The notes under the pieces were generated by a model. It did not search any database. It worked only from the letters and a program-made list of their open reading frames with translations, and was not told the origin of the DNA. Below, piece after piece: positions 39,437-51,716 of a DNA stretch of 64,000 bases (its first letter is position 1; every line of letters starts with the position of its first letter). The position numbers and the translations under genes were made by a program. Source of the stretch: Symbiodinium natans (lineage: Eukaryota > Sar > Dinophyceae > Suessiales > Symbiodiniaceae); the NCBI GenBank assembly GCA_905221605.1, contig CAJNDS010002229.1, positions 122,001 to 186,000 on the forward strand, read 5' to 3'.

Positions 39437-42400
39437 AGCCCACAGCGGGCCACCTCCATCTGCGCCATGCTCGATGACGTGTCGATTCCAGCTCTCTCTG
39501 CTCTGTACCTGGGTAGTACTCGGTACAGTAGGGTTGAGGGTGCAGGGTTTCGGGTTTAGGGGTTTAGGGTTTAGGGTTAGGTAGGGCAGGGTTTGGAAGC
39601 TCAAGGTAAACCGAATGTAGCCGACATTTGCTTTTCTTTCGGCAACTTTCGTAGTTGTTGGGTGTAGTTACCATCAGCGCACTAAACAACTCCAGCTAAG
39701 TTGCTTAGGGTTTGAGGGCTTGCTGAGGGAGAGTTGTGTACCTCCCAAGTCCTCGACTCTCAACACCTACATCAAAATCCACGGCAGAGCCCCCCAAAAA
39801 GCATAAATCCCTTACACCCACCAACCTGAATCTCTCAATCTGGAGGCTGGGAAAAGAGCCGCCACGGCTCCACAGCGCTTCTGGGTTCTCGCGGCTTCTC
39901 ACGTCTTAGGGCGCCCAGCTTGTCCTGACCAAACCTCCTCAAATGCACAGCCCAACATGCCGACCCTGGCCCACACTAAACGCTGAGCAGCACTCCCAAA
40001 AAACGAAAGTGACCGGGCTGCCGTGGCATCTACCAGTCGGCCGCTCTCCAGAAGCACGGTCCTCGGCGCAACAGGACGGGCACCCTTTCCTACTTTCTTT
40101 ACGTGCATGTTGCCTCAACTGCACGCAGGTGTGCAGCCCGCAAAACCCTTCCTCATGCCGTGCTTCAGCCTTGCCAGACCCTTCAATCCTTCTAGACCTG
40201 ATCGCACACATCTCAAAGGAAACAGAAGCACAATCTCGATGATCCAGATGAACCTTGACTGTGTTTGGGGGCCCTGTCACGTTGACCTTCCTAGAGAATG
40301 CTTTAATGATCTCCATCCAAATCAACCTCCGTCTCCTAGAAAGCAGAACCCTGCACCTGCCGAGGTTCAGCTTTCTGCCACCTGCCAGGGGACGCTCTTG
40401 TGGCCGACAGTCATTTCCAGAAACAACAACAACTCCAACCCAACATCCCAAAATAGTCAAGTCCATAGTCCCAGCGCTCAACTATGCTCAACTCTAACTG
40501 GCCCAGTTTCCAAGGGATTCAAGGGTATCCGGTCCTCCCGTGCCTCCCCCCCGCCCCCCTTTTTGCTTCATTGTCATGGGGCTCATGGCCACAATTGCAA
40601 AAAGATCAGGGCACTACTGGGGCAGACTCTGGTGGCGGAACTCCACGGCACGCCAGCGGGAGCAACCGGCACCTTAAAGAAGGCACCTATGTCCCATGAT
40701 GAGGGACCCCTCCCTTAAGAACATTCTCGGTTGTTTAGATACTGAAGGGCTCATGGGTAGTTTTACAGGCATACAAGTGGGGTTCCAAGCTCTAAGTAGG
40801 GCAACTGCGGTTATGGCCGGTTAGAACCACAATTAAGGTACATGTAACCTTACTTGCACCTACCTTCAAGAATAGGCACGGGAGTTCTTGATTGCGTTTT
40901 TGAATGGGTAGATCCTCTTCATCCGAGCACCGCGAGGGTTTGGGGTTCAGGTTCAGGGTTTTGGTTGGGATGCTCCTCCTTTTACTAACAGTCCTATTTG
41001 GGGGGGGGGGGGGGGGGGGGTACTATAATCCCTATTAAGGCCTCCTAGTATAAGGAGACAATCCCCAGGTTTAGGGCTTATAGGGCTTAGGGAGTCGCAA
41101 CAAAAAGCCGGCCTTGGTAGCAGATTGGGCTCAGCTGGATGGCCTGGCTCTGACGAATGCGGGTGTAGGCTTCTGGGGCTTCGGCTTCATCATCTGAGGG
41201 GGTTTAGGGTTTAGGGTGTAGGGTTTAGGGCTTAGGGTTTAGGGGTGAAGGTTAGGATTTAGGGTTTGGGGGTGAAAGTTTAGGGCTTAGGGTGCCCCCC
41301 CAAAACCGCCCCCCCCCCCCCCCCCCTTCCCCCTGCTAAACACGAGGATGCTCACGTCGTCGGGGTTCCTGAACATGTAAACCTGTTAAACTTTCATTGG
41401 GCAAAGCTTGGGTACGTTAATGGCGCATATCAATGACAGGGCTGATGTTCTAACTCACATTCCGGTTCAGGGAAGCAAGGGGCCTCTTTTGCATGATGCG
41501 AATGCCGCACGCGAAACAAGGGGCGCAGGGCTTGGGGTTTAGGGTTTTCAGTGGCTTCGGGGGTTCTCAGGTAGTTTGGGGTTCACGGCTAGGTTTGTGT
41601 AGGTTCAGACCTGGCGAACCCTAAGCCCTGAAGCCCTAAACCCGAAGCCTCTAAACCCTAGACACACTAAACCCTAAACCCTAAACCCTTTTTCAAGACA
41701 CTAAACCCCAAACCCCAAACCCCAAACCCTAAACCCTAAACCCGAAACCCCAAACCCTAAATCCAAAACCCTAAACCCTAAACCCTAAGCCTTCTTAAAA
41801 AGCTGCCTTGGATGGTCGGGGGTCGACTTGCTCCTCCACTTTAGAGTTGTCGACGAGGACCTGCATCGAAGTGTCAAGTGTCAAGAGCTGCGAGGTTTCG
41901 GTGTTGGGAATTGCGGTTCATGGTTTTCTAAGATAGGGCCTCTCCCCTAAACCCTTAAGAAACCCATTAAACCCTTTAATCCCCATAAATCCTGTAAACT
42001 CAACAGCTGAGGCTTTAGGGGATTCAGGCATGTTCTACTGTTCAAGCTCGCCACCCTGATTCGCCCCCAAAAGGCCCTCCTGTCTAGCGATTCCTTCGCG
42101 TGAGGAGGGTTCAGGGCCTAGATTCCCCAGTAGGAGAGAAAATGGAAAATGTCATGAAGTTTCTATAAGGGATCCTCAACCCCAAAAGAAACATACTAGG
42201 GTACTATTTGGAGTCCTAGGCTGAAGGTTTACTAACTCTTAACCCAAAACCCTAAAAAGGGCCTAAGCGTAAGATGACAAGGCCAGGTCTGGCAGTTGCC
42301 GTGGGTTCGAGAGTACCCCACGGTCGGATTCAGCGCGACTCCGAAGTCTAAACTCCCAAGCCCTAAACCCTAAACCCTAAGAAACCTGATAACTCCCTAC

Positions 42401-42473
42401 AACCCCCTGCAAAGCCCTAAGCCAACAAGCTCCTGCCTTGACGTGTCCCGACTCCTCCAACTCCGAGGCCGTC
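39437..42473 (-). CDS. Unidentified multi-exon gene
   Basis: Exons about: 42428-42473 (CVTASELEESGHVK|GC), 41814-41867 (VLVDNSKVEEQVDPRPSK|GC), 41336-41381 (VYMFRNPDDVSILVF), 41112-41202 (DDEAEAPEAYTRIRQSQAI, then SPICYQ), an open stretch 39905-40100 (VAPRTVLLESGRLVDATAAR), and 39437-39505 (AGIDTSSSMAQMEVARCGL). Acceptors are AG|G and donors GC. No domain recognised. A second open frame at 39939-40481 overlaps the fifth exon and cannot be decided by eye. Confidence 0.45.
40965..41066. mobile_element. Hairpin MITE family C, copy with long G run
   Basis: TTGGGATGCTCCTCCTTTTA and CTAACAGTCC on the left, a 20-plus G homopolymer in the loop, then TACTATAATCCC, a decayed right arm and ATCCCC. Confidence 0.6.
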
Positions 42474-42520
42474 ACGCACCTGCAGATGCTTAGGGTCTCT
42501 AGGGCTTGGTAGGGTTGGGT

Positions 42521-42712
42521 TTAGGGTTTAGGGTTTAGGGTTTAGGGTTTAGGGTTTAGGGTTTAGGGTTTAGGGTTTAGGGTTTAGGGTTTAGGGTTTA
42601 GGGTTTAGGGTTTAGGGTTTAGGGTTTAGGGTTTAGGGTTCAGGGTTTCGGGTTTAGGGCTTAAATAGGGTTTAGGGTTTAGGGTTCAGGATTTAGGGTG
42701 AGGGCTTAGGGG
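42521..42712 (+). repeat. Largest TTTAGGG array of the window
   Basis: About 18 perfect units followed by degenerate ones. Confidence 0.95.
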
Positions 42713-43313
42713 GCAATTTATGGTGTATGTTAAGTCGCAGAAGGCATGTGTGGACTCTTGTCTGTTTTGCCGTCAAACTCAACATCAACGCTCTCAACCA
42801 AAGGTGATGCAACACCCTCGGTGGAGCCAGAAACCTTTCTCACCACCATCCAGACTTGCTGCAGAAAGTGATGTAACAGAAGAAAACAAACGACTGGATC
42901 ATACGTTGTCGCCCAAAAGCCCCCTTGGTCAGAGCCCTTCAAACACGAGCCGAGCAGGCCTTGAAATGTAGGGCAGCGAGAAGTCGTTCCTGCGAAGGCT
43001 CTCGGACCGGCGGGGACCAGAGATGAAGCAGTAGCCCACTCAGTTTTTGCGTAGTATTCGCAGAGGCTGGGAATCGGATTGTGCGCCGCTCACCTCATAC
43101 CCCGATACCAAAACCCTAAACATCGCTGAGCCCCAAACCCCAAAATTCAAGCGACAGGAACTTCATCAAGCTTCGGGCTGAGGGAAGCTTTTATGCCGCA
43201 GATCAGCCAAAGCCATAGCCACACCTTTTGAACCTGGGCTTTATAGGTCTCTGGGCTTTTCGGGCTTTTCTGAGAGCCTAAAGAGTCTAAACCCTAAACC
43301 CTAACCCTAAACC

Positions 43314-44149
43314 CTAAAGCCCTCCCAGCGGTCGTGGAAAGGAGGCCAAGGCGTGATCCCGGCTTGCAGAGGAAGGCCTGAGGAGCTTCGACTGCTCGGG
43401 AGCCGATGCGACATCAACATGCCAAACGCCAAACCTATGTGGGTGGTTGTCAAAAATAAATCCTTTTTGGGGTACCCAAAAAAAATTTAGGTGCCGTATC
43501 ATAATGGGGATCCAAAAAGGGACAATGATTTTGCCAACCACCCATGTGTGTATAGATACGCACACCCAAGATGCACACACACACACACACAAAAGACCCA
43601 TGAAAGTGAAATACGAACTCTAAAGTATAAATAGTCCGTTCGACGTTTATGTTTTGGACCGCGCCCTCTTTGCCGAGGACCCGCTCCTTCCCATTAAAAT
43701 TAAGGAACGCTCCTTAGTCCATGCAAGGATACTTCTGCGATCTTAAGGAATATGTCATGCAACCACAAAAACAATAAAGAATCCCCCTCTTGAAGCACAT
43801 TCGGCATCTCATGGTAGAATGATGTAGAATTGAGTAACCCTAAACCATAAACTCTAAACCCTAGACAGGGGCATTCAGGGTTAGATTCCCTACATCCGTT
43901 TGGGCTCCTTAAGGGTAGGACCTGCGACTCAAATGCGCCTGGCCGGTGCACTTCACCTCCACCCTGGGCCGCCGCTTCCGGATCTGGCGCCAGGAGGGGG
44001 TTTAGGGTTTAGGCCTTACTTCAAGGTTCGTGGGAGGTTGTAAGTAGGGCTTGACACAGGGTGCACACGCAGGATGGCGAACGTCATGCCTATTCAGTCA
44101 GGGTGCATATCCCCCACAAAAAACATGAATGTCCAGGTATTATAAGCCC

Positions 44150-44185
<36 letters not shown>

Positions 44186-45144
44186 ACCCTAAATAGGGGC
44201 TCTAGGGTGCGACAGCCAATCCTCGTTTTGGGGGGTGCTGATTTCGAGTCAATGTGGACATATGGACAAGAGGTCCTTCACATCGTAGATTTGGGGCTTC
44301 GAGACTTCCAGTGGGGGACTGGATGTCCAATGTCTAAACCGTGAGCCTGTACAAGCAAAAACACGTGAACTCCACAAGCTCTAGGCCCAAGTCTCCACAA
44401 CAAAAACACACACTAGGGTTTAGGGTTTAGGGTTTAGGGTTTAGGGTTTAGAGTTTAGGGACCACTAACACTCGCAGCTGAGGGCCTTGTTACACCTTCA
44501 TTGCCGGAGCCTCTCAGTGCATTAGCCAGTTCTCACCCCGAACACCAACATGTCTGAAGCGTTGACAAGGCTGCGCCCTGCCTTGGACCTTCTTGATTAA
44601 ACAGAAACATTCCTTCAGCCTGAAGGGACTCCCTCCCCGTTCAATGGTCTTAGAGAAAACCTACTTTGGCTATTGGGCGGGGTATGGCGCATTCTGATCA
44701 AGGGATGGACGTCTTCGATCCCCTGGTCTCTCGACCATCAGCCCAACCCCCACCAGCAACAAGTCGAGTATACAGCCCCACAGCCAGGTTTTTTCTTGCG
44801 CGAAAGCAAGAAGAAGCAACTGAACCCGAAAGACCTTAAGCCCGGAAACAGAATATAAACCCTTCAGCAAGGCGCGAAACCCTAGTAACAAGACTTGTTA
44901 ATTAAGGGATATGCAACCCTATACATATATATATATATATTGCATAGTCCCTATATACCTAAGTAGCCCCTACATTACCAGGTCTCTTATAAGGGTCCCT
45001 GAAACCATAACCCCCGCCCCCCCCCCCCCCCCCCCCCCCCCCACAAAAAAAAAAAAAACTCAAGGCCGGCGGCCCGCTGTGGGTCAGCGCAGACCGCGCC
45101 GCGCTTGGCGGCCTGCTGGCGCCTCTGGCGGTTGGGGACTTCCA
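43314..45144 (-). CDS. C-terminal exons of an unidentified gene
   Basis: Exons about: 45061-45144 (VPNRQRRQQAAKRGAVCAD), 43928-43998 (WRQIRKRRPRVEVKCTGQAH) and the last exon 43314-43434 (VWHVDVASAPEQSKLLRPSS, ending LGGL and TAG). The last exon's acceptor (CATAG|GTTTGG) directly follows the hairpin element at 43441-43543 and its target duplication, so that element supplies the end of the intron. No function recognised. Confidence 0.45.
43441..43543. mobile_element. TIR element with 4-bp target duplication, abutting an exon
   Basis: GGGTGGTTGTCAAAA ... TTTTGCCAACCACCC, flanked by ATGT (43437-43440 and 43544-43547). On the minus strand its end plus the duplication are followed at once by AG|GTTTGG, the acceptor of the last exon of the 43-45 kb gene. 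Confidence 0.75.
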
Positions 45145-45500
45145 GGGTTTTAGGGGTTTTGGTCTTTGGTGATTGTTTGGGGCTCTTTCATTTTATTTTT
45201 TTGGGTGGAATTGGTTTTGAGTTTCAAGCCCCTCCCTTCAATTGATCTTCAGCCCTCCCCGAACTGCGTATTCCCAACAAACAACTGACAATCATACTGG
45301 GTTGAAAGCAATTGTTCCAAAAAGAGTCGCCAGGGGGATTGAAGGGGTGTGTGCGGCTTCGGGCTTCAGAGTTTCAGAGTCTGACGGCTTTGGAGGTCAA
45401 AGTCTCAGGGGCCGAGCTTCTTAGGGTTTAGGGTTGCGGGGACATGGGTCGAGAGTTGAGGTCTAGGGTTTGGGAATGACCACAACGGAGGAATCCAGCT

Positions 45501-45630
45501 CTTATAGGGTTCTTAAGGGAACGTTAGGGAAGCTTAGGGAGCCTTAGGGAGTAGTAGGGAGGAGTAGGGAACCTTGGGTTACATACCCCCCGTGAAGCCC
45601 CCCCCCCCCTTCCCTTAAGAACCCTGTAAG
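45501..45630. mobile_element. TIR element, 21-bp nearly perfect ends
   Basis: CTTATAGGGTTCTTAAGGGA at the left and its inverse (reading CTTACAGGGTTCTTAAGGGA from the right) differ at one base. The inside is a GTTAGGGA/CTTAGGGA tandem and a C run. Confidence 0.65.
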
Positions 45631-45854
45631 GCTGCTAGGTGCTGGGAGGCTTCACCCAACCTTGGGCCTTGCTACCTTTCTTTGGGCGTTGGATCTTGGA
45701 GTTCATACCAACATGTTTTTTTCGCATGCAACACAGTCAACCGTACAAAAGGGCCTTGTTTTTTAGGGGCTCTGGGGTTTTTAGCGGTTTATAACTATAG
45801 GGTATGATAGCCCCCAGTTTGAACATCATGCCGGCGAACTCTTACAAAAGGGGA

Positions 45855-48828
45855 AACATGAACCTCTTGCCCGTCACCAGCTCCGACAGCTCCGCCACGT
45901 TGGCCATGGTGGCGGCTACCTGCCCGTGGTTTGAACGTGCTACTGGCGTATAAACCCCCGCGCGTGTTGTCTCCGTCGCTCGGCAACCGCAAGTTGCGTG
46001 TTTTTTGGGCATATGGGAGCTGAGGGAAGTTCACAGGGCTCACACAAAAAAAAAACTGCACACCCTCAACTAAAGCCCTAAGTCTGAAGCTCTAAAGCCC
46101 CAAATCTGAAGCTACAGTACATGAAACACAGCACAAATTCTGAAGCTACAGTACATGAAACAAACCCCAAACCCGCAACTTGGGATGTGCCCTCTTACAT
46201 ATACTAGCAGTCCTCAATCGGGATTATAGTACCCCCATTATCATTCCCATTAAGGACGGTTAGTATAAGGGGAACATCCCCGAACCCAAACCCTAAAACC
46301 CCAAAATCCTAAATCCCTAACCCTAAACCCCTAAATCCTAATCCCTAAATCCCTAAACCCTAAACCCCTAAATCCTACACCCTAAACCCTAAATCCTAAA
46401 CCCTCCACCCCGTGAAGCGGACATCTTCTGCCTCGAGGTGGCAATGCCCATTGCCCTGCAGGAGCCGCCAGAAGTTGGGCTGGTAACACCATCCTCCGGG
46501 TGCTCAGCTTAGGGTTTAGGGTTTAGGGTTTAGGGTTTAGGGTTTAGGGTTTAGGGTTTAGGGTTTAGGGTTTAGGGTTTAGGGTTTAGGGTTTAGGGTT
46601 TAGGGTTTGGGGTTTGGGGTTGAGGGTTTAGGGTTTAGGGTTTAGGATTTAGGGTTCAGGGTTGAGAGTTTTGGGTTTAGAGTTCAGGGTTTAGGGTCCT
46701 CCGGGTTCAGGGTTTAGGGTTGGGTCCTCCGGCTGCTTCCCATATCTTTCAGAGTCCTTCGAGAACCTCTCGTGCCCTTATACATGCATACCCTATTCTG
46801 AATGCCTCCAAAAAGAGGCTAGCCAAGTAAGTTTCCAGACCGTATAAAACCCTAAACCACGTTTGGGTCTTCAAGGTTTTGGGGGGTCCGGTACTGTTGG
46901 GATTCTAGAGTTCATGTGCTCGCTAGATTTTATGTGCTCGGGGTCCAGGGTCTCTGCAACGAAGGGTGAGAACCTGCCCACTTATGTAACCCCCAAAAGG
47001 TAGGGCACCTATTTGGGGTGTCCTGATAACGGGTGGTCTATTATGTTTGGGGTAGCTATGGATTTGCAACTCATGTATGAGAGACTCTCAGAACCATCCG
47101 GGGAAGAAGTCCTTGCGGCGTCTTTCGGTCCTTATTCCGCTTGACCACCTGCGATTTTGCCGGGCTCAAGGGTGGCTGCTTCGGGCTTCCGATATAAGGA
47201 CACCCTGTCTTTGGAGATACCAAAAAGGATGGTTGTGCTTTTTGGGGAGGGGCAAATAGTTAATTTGCACAAGAGGAGTTCCCAATGTTTTTGCAAACTG
47301 CCAATGTTGGGGCGCGTGAAACAAAAACGCCCAGAAACTACGCACCTCCTCTGATTGCTTCAACATCTCTTGGACTTCCGCTGTCGGCGTGGCACGGAAG
47401 GGCACCACCACCTGCACCAGGGGCAAAATGGATTTCAGGGCTCAGGCAGCGTCTCAGGGGTTGACTTGGGAATCCTGCTAAACCCTGAACCCAGAACCTT
47501 AAACCCTAAACTTCAACACCACGACGCACCGAGAGCCACCTTCCCGTCGGGGTCGCAGCTGGTCGCGGGGGCGCGGGCATTGACCTTCTCATCGCCATAT
47601 GTCCAGTGGAAGTTACCTTAGCAGAGCTCAGAGGTACTGTATATCAAGTGTCATGGGCTGGGAGATGACGCAAAGTCTGTTTCGACCCTATATTTATACA
47701 TCCTCACCTTGCGCACTTTCCTTGTCTTTACCTACTGGTTCTGAGTCGGGACTGCGGGAATTAGGTCGGTTTTAGGGTTTAGGCTTTAGGGTTACAGGGT
47801 TTAGGGTTTAAGGTGACCAGGGTTAAGGGCTTAGGGTAGCGAAGTTTAGGGTTTAGGGTTGGGATGTTCCCCCTTATACTAACAGTCCTCAATAGAGATC
47901 ATAGTACACCCTATTAGAAGCCTATTAAGGACTGTTAGTCCAGGGGGAACATCCCCAGAGGTTCAGCGCCAAGAGGCCCGTCTCATCATCTTCCCAAACT
48001 TCCTTGACTTCGAGTAGCTCCTCCAAGTGCCATAAACCCTAAACAATAAGCCCTAAACCCTAACCCAAAAACAACGGAAGTTCGAATCCTTCTAAATCCT
48101 AAACGCCGAAACCCCCGTGAAGCAAGGTTTTTTTCTCAGCTTTGCACTCCATTCTTCTGCCCTTTGGAGCTTCAGCCCTGACCCTCGAACAGCGGCATCT
48201 ACGAACCCGAAGTCTGCATCCAAGCATGACATACCTGGGATGCCTTTAATGGGTTTTGGGTTTAGGGAATAGGGACAGCGTATTGTCACGCGTGTACCGT
48301 AGAGGGTTTAGGTCCGGGTGCCCTCTCATGGACGCTGTTTACTGGTAACGCAGACATGACAGATGATTGAGTTCTAAGACCTGCTGCTTCCCACCCGCCT
48401 GCTGCAAGAAACAACCCATATTGGGGCTACCCTAAAACCCAAAACCCCAAAACCCCAAAACCCCAAAACCCCAAAACCCCTAAGCCCCTAAGCCCCTAAA
48501 CCCCTAAACCCCTAAACCCCTAAACCCCTAAACCCGACTGCACGGTGTGAGGACCCGTGGGGCTCTGGGCTCTGGGGAGATGATCTCATGACAAAGGCCA
48601 TGTGCACAACTCGCAACATAGCCCAAAATACCATAGAATCCATTTTTAAAGGCTCCCCCTTTTTCGGGGAAACCTCCATATCAGTAGGACCCTAAAGCCT
48701 AACCCCCAAAAAGGCACCTGTATCTTTGGAACCGCCCATACCAGTAGCCACACAGCAAAAAAAGGTCCTCGCCCTGCTTGCTGGCAGGCATGTGGGTGTC
48801 CCCCTCCTGGTCGGCGCAGTGCTGTAGG
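45855..48828 (-). CDS. Unidentified multi-exon gene
   Basis: Exons about: 48731-48828 (CADQEGDTHMPASKQGED), 47957-48032 (HLEELLEVKEVWEDDETGLL), 47546-47621 (NFHWTYGDEKVNARAPATSC, ending DPDGK|GTGGCT), 47346-47413 (VVVPFRATPTAEVQEMLKQS, EE|GTGCGT), 47095-47137 (VVKRNKDRKTPQGLLPR), 46412-46490 (YQPNFWRLLQGNGHCHLEAE), 45855-45923 (VAATMANVAELSELVTGK). Acceptors are AG|G throughout. The hairpin element 47859-47957 abuts the second exon. No family recognised despite good exon quality. Confidence 0.5.
46180..46281. mobile_element. Hairpin MITE family C, copy at 46.2 kb
   Basis: TTGGGATGTGCCCTCTTA, CTAGCAGTCCTCAAT on the left and AAGGACGGTTAGTATAAGGG, GAACATCCCC on the right. Confidence 0.65.
46507..46697 (+). 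repeat. TTTAGGG array, perfect then degenerate
   Basis: About 14 perfect units, then TTTGGGG, TTGAGGG and TTCAGGG variants; it starts right after the exon at 46412-46490. Confidence 0.95.
47859..47956. mobile_element. Hairpin MITE family C, copy abutting an exon
   Basis: TTGGGATGTTCCCCCTTATA, CTAACAGTCCTCAAT; right arm AAGGACTGTTAGTCC and GGGGGAACATCCCC. The coding sequence of the exon at 47957-48032 (ETGLLALNL) runs up to its right end, so it forms the 5' part of that intron on the minus strand. Confidence 0.7.
48431..48535 (-). repeat. CCCCAAAA / CCCCTAAA array
   Basis: Five CCCCAAAA-like units (the ciliate-type telomere unit), then CCCCTAAG and CCCCTAAA. Confidence 0.9.
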
Positions 48829-48899
48829 GTTGAGGGTTCAGGGTAGGCAAACCGGGTAAACTCCCCTCAACCCTGAAACGCCGAGACCCTTTCGAGCGC

Positions 48900-51700
48900 G
48901 GAATTGACACCTCAACCCTAATCCCCACACGCGTGGAACATGCTCCACGGATCAACCTTCACATTCGAGGCTTGGTTTCACTCTCAAGGGCACACAGGTA
49001 CGAGGTGAGTAGTTGCCAGTGGGTGGCCTAGGTTTTTGGCGAGGCCTACTGTGGCACACCCGAAGCCCGAAACCCTAAACCACTCAGAAAAGGAAGGCCT
49101 ACCGAGAAACCCCTTCCTTGGATTGTTCCGTTTGCCTTCCGCGTGCCGACATGGCTTCACTGCACGCAAGAGGTGCTGCCTGCAAACTCACTTTGCAGCA
49201 CGTTTCCTGGCTTTGAGCATGTGTTGTCAGGCAAATGACGGACGCTATACTATGCCCCAAAACCCATTAAACCCCAAACCCTCAACCCGATCCTCGGGCG
49301 GGAGGAAGTCTTGTGCGCGCAGCTGCAAGGATGCTTCTTTCGCCTTCCGCCGGGAAAACCTCAGAACAGTGGTAGGGCTTTCGGGTTGTTTAGGCTTTTG
49401 GTTTAGGGTGCTAGGGCTTTGGGTTAGGGCCTTTTGCCGTGTGTGTCTAGGGCATCATGAAGATCTCCACTTGATGTTTCGTCTCGGTTAGTTGCAGTGG
49501 GTTTGAACCACCAAGGAACTCCGCAACTAAGGCTCATCTCAGCCTTAAAGAAGCCTGAGCCCTGGATGCCACTACACCCTGAACTCCGAAGCTACAAGTA
49601 TGGGTTTACTAAGTGGGGGGGGGGGGGGGCATGTACTATTGGGGGGACATCCCGACCTAAACCCTCAAAAGAACCCTTTTTGCACCTGGGCCTTCTTGCT
49701 TCTCAACCCGGACCCCTAAACCCGAAAACGCCAATGCCCGGAACACATAACCCCTTCAACCCCCTAAAGCCCTTCAACCCTTAACCACTAAACCCTTAAA
49801 CTCCATATGGGTTTGTATTTTAATGGGGAGGCGCGTGAAACGTGTTGGAGTCGGGGTATGTTTCGGGGATGTTTCGCGGCATCAGGAGCTACTTTACCTG
49901 CAATTTCGGGGGTATGTTACGGGGTATGTTTCGGGGGTATGTTTCGTGGTATGTTTCGGGGTATGTTTCGCGGGTGTGCAACCCGTGTGCCATTCTTAAA
50001 CCTGAGCCCCCCCAAAAAACACAAACCCATATCCCAAACCCCGTAATCCCCGCAAAAAAACCCCTAAAAAGCCCTTGCAGAGCCCTAAAGCTCCTAAAGC
50101 CCCTGAACCCTTAAACCTCTGAAGCTCCCCCCTTAGCCCTGGATCGCCTGGATACCCTAAACCCCAAACCCTAGACCCTAAACCCTAGACCCTAAACCCT
50201 AAACCTTAAACCCTAAACCCTAAACCCTGAACCCTAAACCCTAAACCTTAAACCCTAGACCCTAGACCCTAAACCCTAAACCCTAAATCCTAAGCCCCCA
50301 AAAAAGCTGCACTCCGGCGGCGTGAGGCTTGACAAGGTCTGGTAGCCTGAGGGCTTGAGGGGGTCTTATACTGGGGTTTAGGGTTTGAGGTCTTAGGGTA
50401 CACTGTAGAGGGTTTAAGGTGTAGTTATTTGGCTTGATTCGAGACAGGGTTCCTTGCATTTGGGGTTTAGAGACCTCGCCTTTTGAGGCTCTTGGCTTCC
50501 TTTCTCCTGGTGTCTTCGAACTTCGAAGCATGCTTTTCACGATCTCAGGGCGAATCCAGGAGTTTCGGGTTGTTTGCTTTTTGTTTTCTTTGGGTAGGTC
50601 GGGGGGCTGGACATTGAACCTCTTGCATTGGGGGGCTTTGGCGAAAGAAGCTTCTGGGAATTGGCAAAGGTGAGCTGCCTTTCTGCCCAGCCAAACTCTG
50701 CCGTGCCCAAGGGCTGACTTTATTCAGGTTCGGCCTCCGCATCCTCCTCCAACCGATTTTCATCAAGTTTCGAGAGTGTGGGCTTCGAGAAATGAAGTCG
50801 AGCACCAGGGTAGGAGCCCCCCAACGAAGATCACATGCATAAAGCCCTACTTAGAACTACCCATGAACCTCCAAACACTGCTTTACGACCATCCCTGCAT
50901 AAACCGGTGGGCCCCAGAGCGAAAACAAGTGCAGACTGGATCCTCACTACTAAGGGAACCAGACAGCCCAAAGCCACGCTTGAATTCAGGGATGTTCCTT
51001 AAACCATACAAGGAGCCCCGATGTAAATTAAAGCTCCATCGGTGAAGGAGTCAAAGCTGCTTTCGATGAGAACCTTAAGACCACAAAGTGGAACCCCAAG
51101 CCCTGCACAACTCTCTGCCCTGGGGTTAAGAAAAACGAAAAAGCACCTTTCCTTTGGGGGGGATCGCCCATCGCATGCAGAAGGGCCAACGCGTTTGGAG
51201 GTCTCCCGGTCCGGAAAGACGACCTTCAGCCACTGCAGTCTTATCAGGCTCGGGTTTTCAAGGTTTAGGGTCTAGTACGATTTAAGGTTTAGACCCTTGA
51301 ATCAAGAGATGGTAGGCCAAAAAAAGACTACGTACTATGGGTGGGTATTCGGGGCACTTAATATGAAGCATAAGATTATAAGAGGGACTACAAGAGGATG
51401 AGAGCAGTCATCCAGGCTCCTGTAGTACTCCCCCCTCAGCCCCCTTCACTCTAGAATACTCCTTGGATCGTACTCGGTTTAAAAAATCTTGCTTAACCTC
51501 CTTAGCCAGGTTTCCCACTCAAGGGGCTCGTGTCCCAGCTAAAGTGGACATGGCCATCACAAGCACGCAAAGACCACTGCCAGCGAGCAGTCGTTCACCC
51601 GCGCGCCTCCTTCCCCTCCCCTCAAACCGGTGCAGGGTTTAGGGTTTAGGGTTTAGGGCTTGGGGCTTAGGGTTTAAGGCTTAGGGTTTAGGGTTTAGGG
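48900..51700. other. Region without a clearly supported gene
   Basis: Mostly degenerate CCCTAAA text, G/C homopolymer runs and a tandem GGGGTATGTTTC-like repeat at about 49850-49980. A weak minus-strand open stretch near 50740-50800 could be a terminal exon but has no further support. Confidence 0.4.
50155..50294 (-). repeat. Degenerate CCCTAAA array
   Basis: Units CCCTAAA, CCCTAGA, CCTTAAA and CCCTGAA mixed. Confidence 0.9.
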
Positions 51701-51716
51701 CGAGCATGCGCCTTGC

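Noticed and set aside
40023-40718. 231-codon plus-strand ORF
   Set aside because: Low-complexity composition and no splice or family support; minus-strand frames in the same place read better.
42521-42712. True chromosome end at the long TTTAGGG arrays
   Set aside because: Arrays are short, occur in both orientations and are flanked by genes on both sides.
44149-44182. Poly-histidine coding tract
   Set aside because: An ATC/CAT trinucleotide microsatellite in a short ORF with no other support.
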